The position numbers and the translations under genes were made by a program. DNA of 64,000 nucleotides from positions 53,656 to 117,655 of the forward strand of contig JACZUF010000005.1 of assembly GCA_022573285.1 (NCBI GenBank), written 5' to 3'. This document shows positions 25,101 through 35,000 of this stretch, one piece after another; within the stretch, counting starts at the first letter, position 1; every line of letters starts with the position of its first letter. This stretch comes from Chloroflexota bacterium (GTDB lineage Bacteria; Chloroflexota; Dehalococcoidia; Lucifugimonadales; UBA3495). The notes beneath the pieces are model-generated. The model did no database searches and was not told the origin of the DNA. It worked only from the letters and a program-made list of their open reading frames with translations.

Positions 25101-25138
25101 ACCGGTCCTAGCGCTGGCAACAGCGGGGGCCGGTTTCT
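25101..25138 (+). terminator. Intra-operon hairpin after the binding-protein gene
   Basis: A two-step stem: ACCGGTCC with GGGCCGGT (wobble) and an inner CGCTG/CAGCG, tail TTTCTC. Probably attenuates transcription so the binding protein is made in excess over the transporter. Confidence 0.6.
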
Positions 25139-25167
25139 CATGGTTTGCCACAGAAACAGCGCAAGTT

Positions 25168-26205
25168 ATGGCTATCGTAGAGACGAGAAATATCAAGAAA
25201 TACTTTGGCGAGGTCAGGGCCGTGGACGGAGTGGACCTGGTCAGCGAGGAAGGAGAGTTCCTCGTGTTGTTGGGGCCATCGGGCTGCGGCAAAACCACCC
25301 TGCTTCGAATCATCGCTGGACTGGAGCAACCCACCGAAGGGGAGGTGCTGATTGGCGGCCAGGTGGTGAATGGCTTGCCGCCCCGGGCCAGGCAGATCGC
25401 CATGGTCTTCCAGAGTTACGCTCTGTATCCTCACATGTCGGTTTATGACAACATTGCCTTCCCTCTGAAGGCGCAAGGAGTCGCGAAGGAAAGCCGCAGG
25501 GAGAAAGTTCATTGGGCGGCAGCGCTCCTGAAAATCGACCAGCTGTTAGACCGAAAACCCCGGCAGCTCTCCGGGGGGGAGCGACAGCGGGTGGCGCTGT
25601 CCCGGGCATTGGTGAGAGAACCGGCGCTGTTCCTCCTGGATGAGCCGCTCTCCAACCTGGATGCTCAGTTGAGGGCTACGGCACGGGACGAACTGCAACA
25701 GTTCCAGGCCAGCATCGGCACCACCACGTTGTATGTAACCCATGACCAGGTAGAAGCCATGGGCATGGGCCACCGCATCGCCGTGATGGACCGGGGTAAA
25801 GTTAGGCAGCTGGCCACACCTCGGGAAATCTACGATGAGCCAGCGGATACTTTTGTGGCCACCTTTCTTGGTTCGCCGCCCATGAACCTGCTGGTAAGGG
25901 ACGACTACCTGGTAGGCTTCCGTCCCGAGCACCTATTGCCCCAGGGGCAGACCAAAGGGGATGGCGCCACAGCCAGTTTTTCCTTCCAGGTCGGGCGAGT
26001 GGAATACCTGGGCGCTGATCGCCTGTTGTACGGCGTTTTTGATGGGGCTTTCGAGGACACTAAGATCGTTTCACGATTGCCATCAACGGTCACGGACCCC
26101 ATCCAGCCAGGGGAGAGCTACCAGTTCACCGTTCGCCAGAAAGACCTGAAGTTCTTCGACCGGGGCCCGGGCCTGCGGATGGAGCCCAGAGATTTCTCAC
26201 CGTAG
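25168..26205 (+). CDS. ABC importer ATPase, MalK/UgpC type
   Basis: 345 residues. Walker A GPSGCGKTT, Q-loop MVFQSYALYPHM, signature LSGGERQRVALSRAL, Walker B LFLLDEPLSNLD and H-loop VTHDQVEAM are all intact. The C-terminal about 110 residues contain the short TOBE-like regulatory part (VGFRPEHLL). It energises import by the two permeases downstream. The next gene begins 6 bp after its stop. Confidence 0.95.
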   Translation: MAIVETRNIKKYFGEVRAVDGVDLVSEEGEFLVLLGPSGCGKTTLLRIIAGLEQPTEGEVLIGGQVVNGLPPRARQIAMVFQSYALYPHMSVYDNIAFPLKAQGVAKESRREKVHWAAALLKIDQLLDRKPRQLSGGERQRVALSRALVREPALFLLDEPLSNLDAQLRATARDELQQFQASIGTTTLYVTHDQVEAMGMGHRIAVMDRGKVRQLATPREIYDEPADTFVATFLGSPPMNLLVRDDYLVGFRPEHLLPQGQTKGDGATASFSFQVGRVEYLGADRLLYGVFDGAFEDTKIVSRLPSTVTDPIQPGESYQFTVRQKDLKFFDRGPGLRMEPRDFSP

Positions 26206-26211
26206 GTCACC

Positions 26212-27165
26212 GTGGGTAGAAACGCTGTAGATCACAAAGGAGCAAAGCCGGGGAAGTTCCGTTACCTTTCCGACAAGGAAGGGTTCCTGGGACCCCTGAT
26301 GTTGGCCCCGGCCATCCTGTACATCCTTGTGCTGGTCGGCTTTCCCTTTCTCCTGGCCATCGCATTCAGCCTGTCTGACGTCTCCGTGGGTGACACCAGC
26401 CTGAATTGGGTGGGCCTGGACAACTTCCAACGGGTCGTCAAGACCCCCCAGTTCCAACGTGCTCTGGTGAATACCTTCATCTTTGCCGTCGGCTCTCAGG
26501 CGATCATCATCGTCTTGGCCACGGTGCTGGCGGAGCTTTTATCTGCGGAGTTCCGGGGCAAATGGCTGGTGCGTTTCCTTATAATTCTGCCGTGGGCGAC
26601 GCCGGTTGCCCTGGGCGCCATCGGCTGGAAGTGGCTCTTGGACTCCAAGTTCAGTCCTTTCGACTGGATACTGGTGTCAATCGGGCTTTTGGGTCCCGAC
26701 ACCCTGCTCGGTCCTGGCAATCATATGAACTTCCTGGGGCGTGAGATCCTGGCCATGGCCTCGGTCATCACGGTACACGTTTGGCGGCTGCTGCCCCTGG
26801 CGGTGATCATCATCCTAGCGGCGCTGACCTCCATCCCCCGGGAGATTCTCGACCAGTCTTCCGTAGATGGCGCCGGTTTTTGGCGGACGCTGTTTCGCAT
26901 CAAGATCCCGCTGATTTTCCCCATCATCAGCATTGCCATTCTCTTCGGCATGATCCTGACCTTCGGCGACATGGCAGTTGTGTTCATATTGACTGACGGC
27001 GGACCGATCTATTACACACAGGTGCTCCCGTTGTGGGCCTACCGGGTCGGAATAGAGGGAGGATCGTTGGCGCAAGGCGCTGCGATCGCGTTATTCCTGT
27101 TCCCGTTACTATTAGCCATTGTGGTGCTGGTCTTGAAAATTTCCAAGCGCGTGGAAGTCACATGA
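26212..27165 (+). CDS. ABC importer permease, MalF/UgpA type
   Basis: 317 residues from GTG 26212. Six transmembrane helices are predicted by eye. The EAA-type cytoplasmic loop that contacts the ATPase is LTSIPREILDQSSVDGAGFWRTLFRIKIPL. It overlaps the next permease by 4 bp (ATGA at 27162), so translation is coupled. Confidence 0.93.
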   Translation: MGRNAVDHKGAKPGKFRYLSDKEGFLGPLMLAPAILYILVLVGFPFLLAIAFSLSDVSVGDTSLNWVGLDNFQRVVKTPQFQRALVNTFIFAVGSQAIIIVLATVLAELLSAEFRGKWLVRFLIILPWATPVALGAIGWKWLLDSKFSPFDWILVSIGLLGPDTLLGPGNHMNFLGREILAMASVITVHVWRLLPLAVIIILAALTSIPREILDQSSVDGAGFWRTLFRIKIPLIFPIISIAILFGMILTFGDMAVVFILTDGGPIYYTQVLPLWAYRVGIEGGSLAQGAAIALFLFPLLLAIVVLVLKISKRVEVT

Positions 27166-28040
27166 GCAGGCCCAGTCTCAGGCGAGTTGGCCTCTACGCC
27201 ACCTTGGGAGCTTTCTGTTTGTTTTCCGCTGGTCCAATCCTGTGGATGCTGGTCACCATATTCAAGGGAGACTGGGACCTGTACCGGTCCAAGGCAAGTC
27301 CCTTTCTGTTCAACAAGTACCCCACGCTGGAAGGTCAGATAAGCCCGGTAGTCGATTCGCCCACCTTGGATAACCTGAGGCTGCTCTTCTTCGAGACCAA
27401 CTATTTCATGTTCCTATGGAATTCCTTCATCATTGGTGTGTTGGTGGTGGGCATCACCCTGATTATCTCACTACCGGCGGCCTACAGCCTGGCCCGGCTG
27501 ACCGGCCGGTGGGGCGAACAGTCCGGCATCGCGATATTCCTCGTGTACCTTGTGCCGCCTACCCTGCTGTTTATCCCTCTGTTTCGGATGGTGGTCTTCT
27601 TTGGTCTTAACGACACTATCTGGTCTCTGGTGCTGGTCTACCCCACCATCACTATCCCCTTCTGCACCTGGCTGCTGTTAGGGTTTTTCAAGTCCATTCC
27701 CAAAGACCTCGAAGAGGCGGCCATGGTGGACGGACACAGCCGGTTGACGGCCTTCTTCAGGGTGGCTTTGCCCCTGTCCTTCCCCGGCATCGTGGCGGTG
27801 ACCGTTTTCGCCTCGGCGCTAACCTTGCACGAGTTTATCTATGCGTTGACCTTTGTGTCGGCGTCGGACCTGCGGACCGTCAGTGTGGGCGTCCCCATCG
27901 AGCTCGTGCGGGGCGATGTTTTCTACTGGCAGTCGTTGGTGGCTGCGGCAGTGATCGTGGCCATCCCGGTCGCTGTGGTCTACGCCTTCTTCTTAGACCG
28001 GCTGGTAGCCGGCTTCACCGCAGGGGCGGTCAAGGGATAA
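27162..28040 (+). CDS. ABC importer permease, MalG/UgpE type
   Basis: About 292 residues from ATG 27162. Six transmembrane helices; EAA loop SIPKDLEEAAMVDGHSRLTAFFRVALPL is clear. A larger than usual loop after TM1 (about residues 35-70) faces the outside. Last gene of the importer operon; a hairpin AACGCC/GGCGTT with CTTTTG follows at 28039-28074. Confidence 0.93.
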   Translation: MSRPSLRRVGLYATLGAFCLFSAGPILWMLVTIFKGDWDLYRSKASPFLFNKYPTLEGQISPVVDSPTLDNLRLLFFETNYFMFLWNSFIIGVLVVGITLIISLPAAYSLARLTGRWGEQSGIAIFLVYLVPPTLLFIPLFRMVVFFGLNDTIWSLVLVYPTITIPFCTWLLLGFFKSIPKDLEEAAMVDGHSRLTAFFRVALPLSFPGIVAVTVFASALTLHEFIYALTFVSASDLRTVSVGVPIELVRGDVFYWQSLVAAAVIVAIPVAVVYAFFLDRLVAGFTAGAVKG

Positions 28041-28074
28041 CGCCGGATCCCCTCTCTAGCTGGGGCGTTCTTTT
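28039..28074 (+). terminator. Terminator of the ABC importer operon
   Basis: A 6-bp stem AACGCC/GGCGTT with a long loop, followed by CTTTTG. Modest strength. Confidence 0.45.
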
Positions 28075-28124
28075 GTCCTCGTTCCTCCAGGTCCAAGTCC
28101 AGCCACGCGCCCAGGGTAGGCCAA

Positions 28125-28403
28125 GATATGCTGCCTTGGATACGACGTTCCCCACAGCCACGACCGTCTATCGGTATGGGTTGCCCAACAACGACCCCGG
28201 GTTGTTGCTGAAGGGAACGGGCTTGGGCTTGGCTGAAACCGATTGAACTCCGAGCGTAAGAAGGCACTGGCAGCGGGAATCAAGAGACTGGCCAGGGACA
28301 TCCGTACTTGGACATCGCCGCCGGCCAGAGAGCGATGACGGGCGCACGCTACAAAGAGAGCCTCAGAGGCGGCCGCGAGACCGGAGGTCGGACCAGGAGT
28401 TGA
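28125..28403 (+). pseudogene. Debris of two genes (DUF1801-like tail and HpaB-like start)
   Basis: One frame reads YRYGLPNNDPGLLLKGTGLGL then stops, resembling the tail of DUF1801-type proteins. From 28335 another frame reads MTGARYKESLRGGRE and stops at 28401, resembling the first residues of 4-hydroxyphenylacetate 3-monooxygenase (HpaB). Both are very short and the identifications are from memory only. The stretch otherwise holds no intact gene. Confidence 0.25.
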
Positions 28404-28425
28404 TCTCCCGGCCCTTGGTCCACGG

Positions 28426-30018
28426 CTAGTGGGACTCGAAAATCTCCTGGAACTCGGCAATCTTGGCCACTAGAGCTTCTTTCTCATTGGACGTGGGATT
28501 ACGCGGGTCTTTGGCCTTGGGGAACCGGCCCAACTTAAGCATCGACGCCATCAGCAGCAGCCGGGCTTTGTTGGCATCGAGATTGCTGCCGGCGATGCTC
28601 AGATCGTGCATGAATCCGGGCACTCTTCCCCCGGGGTCGGAGCGGCCCACCCGCACAACCGGCAGTCCGCTGTAGACCGCAATGGCAAGGGCCGCCATCT
28701 GTGAAGTTGACCCCAAGCCGTATGGCGAGGTGCCCTCGAGGACCAGGCCGTGGAGCTTGGGAGAGTTTTCGTCCGGGTTTCTCTGGTCGGCCAAGGCCTT
28801 GGCGATCCGCGCCAGGATGTCCACCTCTTGGTCCGGATTCAAACTGTCGTCCTCGCCCATATACGAGGCATGCTTGACGATGTTTACTCTGGGGATGGCG
28901 CTGGGCAGCAGGCCGCCTCCGGAATCTTTGACTCTGACACCGACGGGACTCGAATCCCCAATGGTGTCTATGAACATCACATCGGCTGGCAACCGCGTCA
29001 GATTTACGTCCGATGTGGCGGTGTGTTTGTAGTTGGGCCGGTACCAGATGGTCACCGGAGGACCGACTGTCCCCAGGATCCCGCCGTGGCCGCCGGTGGC
29101 TTTGTAATTGCCGGGCCGGTCATCGGCTTTTTTAAACTCCCTGGCGGCGTACACCCGTTCATCCTGCACGCCGACCGCTCCCAGTCCGTTGGCTTGTCCG
29201 GACAGAATCAGCTCCACCGCATCCACGATGTTGCGGTCACCGTCGTTGGCCAACTGGCCGTGAGTGCGCTGAGAGGCGCAGGCGGTAAGGGGGAGCTGGG
29301 TGTCGATCAACAGGCTGAGCCAGTAGGTGGTCTCTTCGACGGTCGGGCTTCCCTCCAGCCAGATCGCCCCGGCGAAATCGCCCTGGGCCAAGGTGCGCTG
29401 TACCGTGTTGGTGACCCTGGCCAGGTCGGAGTAACGAGGGCGGCGGCTGATGGGGAAGGGCTGGTAGGGAAAGTAATCCTCTCCGGCCTTTTCACCCAGA
29501 CCTGTATACCCAGCCGGTGGCAGGGCCCTTATGAACTCGAATTCCGCTTTGCGGTCAAGTAGGTTGCCCTCACCATGCTCATCGCGCCCGGCGATGGTCC
29601 GGTCGATGTCCGCGAAAACCCGTGATGCGTCGGGATAGAACGACTGCCTCTTCCCGTATTGGATGGCCGGGTCGGTCATGTCTCCTGCTTCGAATGGGAC
29701 CCCCCGTCCAGACCCGTCTTTACGGCGGGCCATGTAAGGCAGGAGAAACGGACCATCCTCCGGGTGTAGTTCGACCTCGTAATATTCTTGACCGTCGTCC
29801 CAGTACACATCCTTGGCGTCTTCTTCCATGGGATGCGCGCTGAATTTCTTGATCCGGACGGTGACCGGCTCGTACAACGATTGGGCCACCAGATGGTCGA
29901 ACCGGCCCGGTAGAGTCCTCTCTTCTTTCAGCCGTCCTTTGTTGCTGGTGACCAATGTGGGTGAGTTGGCGATGGTCGATGTGGGTCCGGAGAATACGGC
30001 GATCTTCGGCCTGGCCAT
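28426..30018 (-). CDS. Asparaginase/glutaminase-like protein
   Basis: 530 residues, longer than the usual about 330. The second half shows the asparaginase-like order: SQRTHGQLANDGDRNIVDAVELIL, then LHGLVLEGTSPYGLGSTSQMAALAI and GLPVVRVGRSDPGGRV. The N terminus IAVFSGPTSTIANSPTL may supply the first catalytic Thr of the family, but the usual G-G-T-I motif is altered. The about 180 residues before the core are unfamiliar. It is followed on the same strand by nothing close, and preceded by the dihydropyrimidinase-like gene 95 bp upstream, suggesting joint amide or cyclic-amide degradation. Confidence 0.7.
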   Translation of the reverse strand: MARPKIAVFSGPTSTIANSPTLVTSNKGRLKEERTLPGRFDHLVAQSLYEPVTVRIKKFSAHPMEEDAKDVYWDDGQEYYEVELHPEDGPFLLPYMARRKDGSGRGVPFEAGDMTDPAIQYGKRQSFYPDASRVFADIDRTIAGRDEHGEGNLLDRKAEFEFIRALPPAGYTGLGEKAGEDYFPYQPFPISRRPRYSDLARVTNTVQRTLAQGDFAGAIWLEGSPTVEETTYWLSLLIDTQLPLTACASQRTHGQLANDGDRNIVDAVELILSGQANGLGAVGVQDERVYAAREFKKADDRPGNYKATGGHGGILGTVGPPVTIWYRPNYKHTATSDVNLTRLPADVMFIDTIGDSSPVGVRVKDSGGGLLPSAIPRVNIVKHASYMGEDDSLNPDQEVDILARIAKALADQRNPDENSPKLHGLVLEGTSPYGLGSTSQMAALAIAVYSGLPVVRVGRSDPGGRVPGFMHDLSIAGSNLDANKARLLLMASMLKLGRFPKAKDPRNPTSNEKEALVAKIAEFQEIFESH

Positions 30019-30112
30019 GGCAGCCCCCTCAGGTTCGATTGTGAATCGTTGCCCCTGTGTGCATCAATGCCCCGGCACTTTTGAGTCCCAGCACCTTGGG
30101 GCTCCGGCCCCC

Positions 30113-31564
30113 TTAGACCACGGGCCGTTGCAGCACGCTCTGGTCAACCTTGCGGAGTAACAATTGACCGTCGTTGCCGTCGCCCAGAAGCTGGCCGTCG
30201 TCCACCATAACCTTGCCCCGCAGGATCACCGTCGTGGGCCAGCCCTCGACCTCCCAACCCTCCCAGGGGCTGTAGTCGCGGACGTGCAGGTCCGACATGG
30301 CCAGGCTCTTCTTGACCGCGGGGTCGATGATGGCGAAGTCGGCGTCGCTGCCCACGGCGATGGCGCCCTTACGCGGGTACAGGCCAAGTATCTTGGCGGC
30401 GTTGGTGGAGGTCACGTCAGCGTACCGCTCCAGGGACATGCCGCGCTTGACCACGGCCTCGGTGTAGTTGACGCCCATCCGTATCTCGATACCCACGTTG
30501 CCGCCCCGGATGTCGAGTACATTTTTGCCTTCGATCTTGTCCAGGTAGGTGGTGAAGCTGCTGTCGGTGGCGGTGAAGGACAGGTCGCTCTTCATGATCC
30601 CGTCCCACAGGCTGTGACGGTCCTCCTCGGGCTTCAGGGATGGGTAGGTGTGGTACTTCATGCCGTCGGGTTCCTTGTACCGCTCGGCGCCAAAGGAGAG
30701 GGCCAGGGTCAGCACTTCTCCGTACACCGGCTGCCCGTTGCTCCGGGCCTCGGCGATGACGTCCAATCCGTCCTTGGCGGTGACATGGACAAAGTACATG
30801 CCCGTGCCGGCCCGCTCGGCCATGCGGACCACGTTGCGGAAGGCAAAGTCCTCCACATCCTTGGAATGGATCAGGTGCACGTTGTGCCAGTCCCAGATGC
30901 CCCGTTGCTGGGCCATCAGGTAGTTGTACATCACCAGTTCGTCGTCCTCGCCGTGGACGGCCAGCACGCCTCCGTGGCGGGTGATCTGCTGCATCAGGTC
31001 GTACAGCCGGCCGTTGTCTATCCGGCCGACGGGCGTGAGGCTGGTGCCCGAGGCGCCGGGGGGACGTATGTTGGTGGTGAATATCTTTACGCTGGGAAAC
31101 CCCGCCGCAACCAACTCGCCGAACCTGGCGATGGAGTCGGGGGTGTTGGAATTGCGGTAGATGCAATGGGTGGTGTAATCGGTATAGGCCTGACCCTGCC
31201 AGACTGATATGTAATCGTGGATGCCGGCGGCCAAGTCGCCTTCATTGGGCACCGGCGCGAAATCGACCACGGTGGTGGTCCCGCCCCAGATGGCGCCCAG
31301 GGAGTGCACGGCGGGTCCGGCGTTGGGCGTGCCAGGCACTGATTCCCGGGCGCCGGGCTGCACGTTGGCGGCGGCGTGGGCGTGGGCTTCGACCCCGCCG
31401 GGAACCACGATCCTGCCGGCGGCGTCGATCAACCTGACGCCCTCGGTGGGCAGGATTCCGGGCATGGCGACGGCGGCGATCTTCTCGCCTTCCAGACCGA
31501 TGTCCCAGTCGCCGACACCGGCGGGCGTGACCACCTGGCCGCCTTTGATAACCGTATCGATCAT
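30113..31564 (-). CDS. Dihydropyrimidinase/hydantoinase-like amidohydrolase
   Basis: 483 residues, a normal length for cyclic amidases. Metal motif VEAHAHAA (H-x-H), Lys in SVKIFTT as the likely carbamylated bridge, His in LAVHGEDDEL and YFVHVTAKDGLD, and Asp in TATDSS. The end has the typical GAIAVGSDADFAIIDP and VILRGKVMVDDGQ beta-sandwich return. It opens cyclic ureides or imides; the true substrate is not known. Probably co-transcribed with the asparaginase-like gene downstream. Confidence 0.88.
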   Translation of the reverse strand: MIDTVIKGGQVVTPAGVGDWDIGLEGEKIAAVAMPGILPTEGVRLIDAAGRIVVPGGVEAHAHAAANVQPGARESVPGTPNAGPAVHSLGAIWGGTTTVVDFAPVPNEGDLAAGIHDYISVWQGQAYTDYTTHCIYRNSNTPDSIARFGELVAAGFPSVKIFTTNIRPPGASGTSLTPVGRIDNGRLYDLMQQITRHGGVLAVHGEDDELVMYNYLMAQQRGIWDWHNVHLIHSKDVEDFAFRNVVRMAERAGTGMYFVHVTAKDGLDVIAEARSNGQPVYGEVLTLALSFGAERYKEPDGMKYHTYPSLKPEEDRHSLWDGIMKSDLSFTATDSSFTTYLDKIEGKNVLDIRGGNVGIEIRMGVNYTEAVVKRGMSLERYADVTSTNAAKILGLYPRKGAIAVGSDADFAIIDPAVKKSLAMSDLHVRDYSPWEGWEVEGWPTTVILRGKVMVDDGQLLGDGNDGQLLLRKVDQSVLQRPVV

Positions 31565-31704
31565 GGCGCCGCTCCTTTATCGCTGGTGAAGAATGCTGTT
31601 TGGTCCTACGTTATGTCATGAAGGGCCAAGGACGGGGACATTCTAGCACCAGACTGGACCGCGGGCCGATGGTCCGGTCACGCGCTCATCTCAACCGGTC
31701 ACCC

Positions 31705-34700
31705 CTATTGCCAGCTTTTGGCCTTGGGCAGGTGGTCCATGGCGGGCATGGGCTCCACATGCTGGGTCACTATGTTCATGGTGCCGTCCCGCCGCGAGAC
31801 CTGGCCACGGATGATCAGCAGCGGCTCCTTGATGACCTGCCGGTATTTGGCGAATTCGCTGGGCCACACCACCAATGGGATATGGCCGAACTCGTCCTCC
31901 AGCGTGAGAAAGACCGCCTTGGCCAGGGGACGCTGGCGGCGTATCACCAGTCCGGCCACGGTTACGGTCTCGCCGTCGGCCTTGCCGTCCAAGTCGCGGC
32001 TGGATAGTATCCCCGGCCTCAGGTAGGGCCGGGCCATGGCCATCAGATGTCCCTCCGGGTAGAGCCCCAGGATGCGGTATTCCTCGCCCATGGTCTCCCA
32101 CTGGCTCTGCTCGGGCAGTTCCGCCATGTCCTGTTCCACGGGCAGCGCCAGACGTTGCTGCGTGTTGATGGGCCGGTAACGCAGGCCCACCTCCCACAGC
32201 GCCTGCCGGCGGCCTGCCGTCCCTGCTGTCCCTGACATCAATGAATCAAAGGCCCCGGCGGTCACCAGGTTCTCGATGGCCTCCCGCTGCAGCCCGGTGC
32301 GTTCCATGGCGTCGGCCAGGCTCTTGAACGGTCCTCCCCCGTCCCTGGCCGCCACCGCCTGGGACGCCGCGGCATCCCCCACGCCGCGGACGTAGCGCAG
32401 TCCCAGCAAGAGGCGCTCGTCCTTGATGGTGCATTTCTCCCGGCTGTGGTTGATGTCGGGGTTCAAGACGGTGATGCCGTGGCGCTTGGCGTCTTCTTTC
32501 AGGGTCTCGGTGTTGTAGAAACCCATGGGCTGCTGGTTGAAGATGGCGACGAAGAACTCCAGGGGGTAGTAATACTTGAGCCAGGCCATGTGGTAGGCGG
32601 TTGCGCCGAAGGCAAAGGCGTGGGACTCGGGAAACATGTAGTGGCCGTTGAACTTCTTGAAGATCCTCTGGGCGGCGTCCTCCGGGACCCCCAATTCGGT
32701 GGCCCCGTCACGGAACTTCTCCCAGTAGTGGCGTATCAGGGCCTCGTTGTTGCGCCGTCCGAAGGCCCGGCGCAGTTGGTCGGCCTCCAGTGACGTGAAG
32801 CCGGCCACGTCCATGGCCACCCGGTTCACCTGGTCTTGGAACAGGATGATTCCCAGGGTCCGCTCCAGGGCCCGCTTTTCCAGGGGGTGGTCGTAGTCCC
32901 AGGGGATGCCTTCGGAACGGCGTTGGATGAACTGGGTAACGCCGTCGTTCACGCCCACGCCGGGCCGCACGGCGCCCACCTCGTAGGCCATGTCGGTCAG
33001 GTTCCAGGGCTTGATGCGGGGCACGGTCTGCATCTGGGCGGCCGACTCCACCTGGAAGACGCCGATGGTGTCGGCCCGGTGCATGGTCTCGTAGACGGCC
33101 CGGTCGTTGAAATCGATGCGGCTCAGGTCGATGTAGTTGCCCTCCCGCTCCTCGATCAGAAGCAGGCATTCCTGCATCTGAGAGAGGGCGCCCAGGGCTA
33201 GGAAGTCGATCTTGACGAAGCCGGCCTGGTCGATGCTGTCCTTGTCCCAATGGCAGATGTAGCGGCCGGCGATGGCTGCCTGCTGCACCGGCACGGTGTC
33301 GATGAGGGGAGCCGAGCTGATGATCATGCCGCCGGGGTGTTGGGCCAGGTACTTGGGAAAGCCGTCCAACTGGGCCGCCATCTCGATGAGGTCCCGCCAG
33401 CCCGGCGCGTCCACCTTGTCCCGGTACTCGGGCAGTTGGAGCATCTCCAGTTCCAGTTCCTTGGCGTCGTGGGAGTCGACCCGCTTGGCCAGTTTGTCCA
33501 CATCCTGGGCGGGCAGGCCCAGGGCCTTGCCCAGGTCGCGGACCGCGCTCTTCATCTGGTAGGTGCTGATCATGCCGGTTAAAACGGCCCGGTCCCAGCC
33601 CCACTTCCGGTGCACCCGAACGATCAGTTCCTCCCGGATATTGCGGGGAAAGTCCAGGTCGATGTCGGGCACCGAGCCCAGGTCGTCGGACAGGAACCGG
33701 TCCAGGGACAGGTTGTATTCCAGGGGGTCGATGTGGGAGAGGCCGATCAGATAGCCCACCAGCATGGCTACCGACGAGCCCCGCCCCCGGCCCGGCGGAC
33801 GCTCTTCAAGGGGTATCTCGGCGTCGCTCAGGCCCATCTCAATCATGATCTGGCGGGCCATCTGGATGATCTCGTAGTAGATCAGGAAGAATCCCGCCAG
33901 ATCGTGTTTCCCGATCAGCCGGAACTCCTCTTCCAGGCGGTCTTTGACCCTCTGGCCGATGCCGCCGTAGCGTCGCTCGGCAGCCTGGCGGCACAGGTCT
34001 TCCAGGTGGCTCTGGGGGGTGGCGCCCTCGGGGACCGGGTAGTCCGGGAACTTGTAGGCCAGGTCCTTGGTCAGGTCGAAGGAACAGCGTTCGGCGATGC
34101 GGAGGGTGTTTTTGATGGCCTCGGGGCATCGGGCGAACAGGACGGCCATCTCCTCCGGGGATTTGAGGTGGAACTGGTTGTTGGCCCGGCGTTCTCTGTG
34201 GGTCTCCTCCAGACTGCGGTTGTGTTTGATGGAGACCAGGGCGTCCTGCAGCCGGTGGCGTTCCGGCACGTGGTAGTGGACGTTGTTGGTGGCCACCGTG
34301 CCGACACCCAGCTTACGGGCCAGGTCGATGAGCCGCCGGTTGCGCTGGGTGTCTCCCTGCACCAGGTTCTGCTGTAGCTCCACGAACACATTGTCCGTGC
34401 CGAACCAGTCAAGGTACTGCCGCAGTTGGGTCTCGGCCCCGGCGTAGCGGCCCTCCGTCAAGAGGCTGGGCACCCGGCCGGCGCGGCAGCCGGTCAGCAG
34501 GATCAGGCCATGGACCCGGTCGGGCAGGTACTTCAGGTCCAGGGCGGGATTTCTGCGGTCTCCGGCGATGTAGGAGTAGGAGATTAGGTTGGAAAGCTGG
34601 CTGTAGCCCTCTCGGTTCTCGGCCAGGAAGGTTAGGTGGGAGCCGTCTTTCCCGTCTTTAATCGTCAACTCTGCGCCGGTGATGGACTGGATGTCCAAGG

Positions 34701-34863
34701 TCTTGGCCACCTGCGCGAAGTGCATGGCTCCGCACAGATTATCGTGGTCGGTCAGGGCCAACGCCCGGTGCCCCAGATCACGGGCGCGCACCAGCAGGTC
34801 CTCCACGGAGGAGGCCCCTTCCTGGAAGGAGTAGTTGCTGTGGCAGTGGAGTTCGGCGTACAT
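31705..34863 (-). CDS. dnaE2: Error-prone DNA polymerase III alpha subunit, DnaE2 type
   Basis: 1052 residues, the size of DnaE2/ImuC and shorter than replicative DnaE. The PHP domain starts at once (YAELHCHSNYSF, ALTDHDNL). The palm contains VPDIDLDFPRNIREELI with the catalytic Asp pair, the finger region follows, and the segment IFNQQPMGFYNTETLKEDAKRHGI is typical of DnaE2. A C-terminal OB domain (VTVAGLVIRRQRPL) ends the protein. It would act in translesion synthesis and mutagenesis with the ImuB-like protein encoded upstream. A GIY-YIG gene with repeats lies between the two parts of the locus, so dnaE2 may now have its own promoter. Confidence 0.9.
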   Translation of the reverse strand: MYAELHCHSNYSFQEGASSVEDLLVRARDLGHRALALTDHDNLCGAMHFAQVAKTLDIQSITGAELTIKDGKDGSHLTFLAENREGYSQLSNLISYSYIAGDRRNPALDLKYLPDRVHGLILLTGCRAGRVPSLLTEGRYAGAETQLRQYLDWFGTDNVFVELQQNLVQGDTQRNRRLIDLARKLGVGTVATNNVHYHVPERHRLQDALVSIKHNRSLEETHRERRANNQFHLKSPEEMAVLFARCPEAIKNTLRIAERCSFDLTKDLAYKFPDYPVPEGATPQSHLEDLCRQAAERRYGGIGQRVKDRLEEEFRLIGKHDLAGFFLIYYEIIQMARQIMIEMGLSDAEIPLEERPPGRGRGSSVAMLVGYLIGLSHIDPLEYNLSLDRFLSDDLGSVPDIDLDFPRNIREELIVRVHRKWGWDRAVLTGMISTYQMKSAVRDLGKALGLPAQDVDKLAKRVDSHDAKELELEMLQLPEYRDKVDAPGWRDLIEMAAQLDGFPKYLAQHPGGMIISSAPLIDTVPVQQAAIAGRYICHWDKDSIDQAGFVKIDFLALGALSQMQECLLLIEEREGNYIDLSRIDFNDRAVYETMHRADTIGVFQVESAAQMQTVPRIKPWNLTDMAYEVGAVRPGVGVNDGVTQFIQRRSEGIPWDYDHPLEKRALERTLGIILFQDQVNRVAMDVAGFTSLEADQLRRAFGRRNNEALIRHYWEKFRDGATELGVPEDAAQRIFKKFNGHYMFPESHAFAFGATAYHMAWLKYYYPLEFFVAIFNQQPMGFYNTETLKEDAKRHGITVLNPDINHSREKCTIKDERLLLGLRYVRGVGDAAASQAVAARDGGGPFKSLADAMERTGLQREAIENLVTAGAFDSLMSGTAGTAGRRQALWEVGLRYRPINTQQRLALPVEQDMAELPEQSQWETMGEEYRILGLYPEGHLMAMARPYLRPGILSSRDLDGKADGETVTVAGLVIRRQRPLAKAVFLTLEDEFGHIPLVVWPSEFAKYRQVIKEPLLIIRGQVSRRDGTMNIVTQHVEPMPAMDHLPKAKSWQ

Positions 34864-35000
34864 AAAGCGGTCAGCTTTTTTGGGTTGGTTTTTTCAGGGT
34901 TTGGATGAAGGATGTGAGCATTCTTTTTATTTCTGTGGTGGGGAAATCCCCCTGCCAACTTGAGTGAAGTGAAGGCCTGCCAGGTTTCGCTACGAGCGCC

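Noticed and set aside
30164..31207. Antisense frame of 347 codons inside the amidohydrolase gene
   Set aside because: Shadow frame; the metal motifs are on the minus strand.
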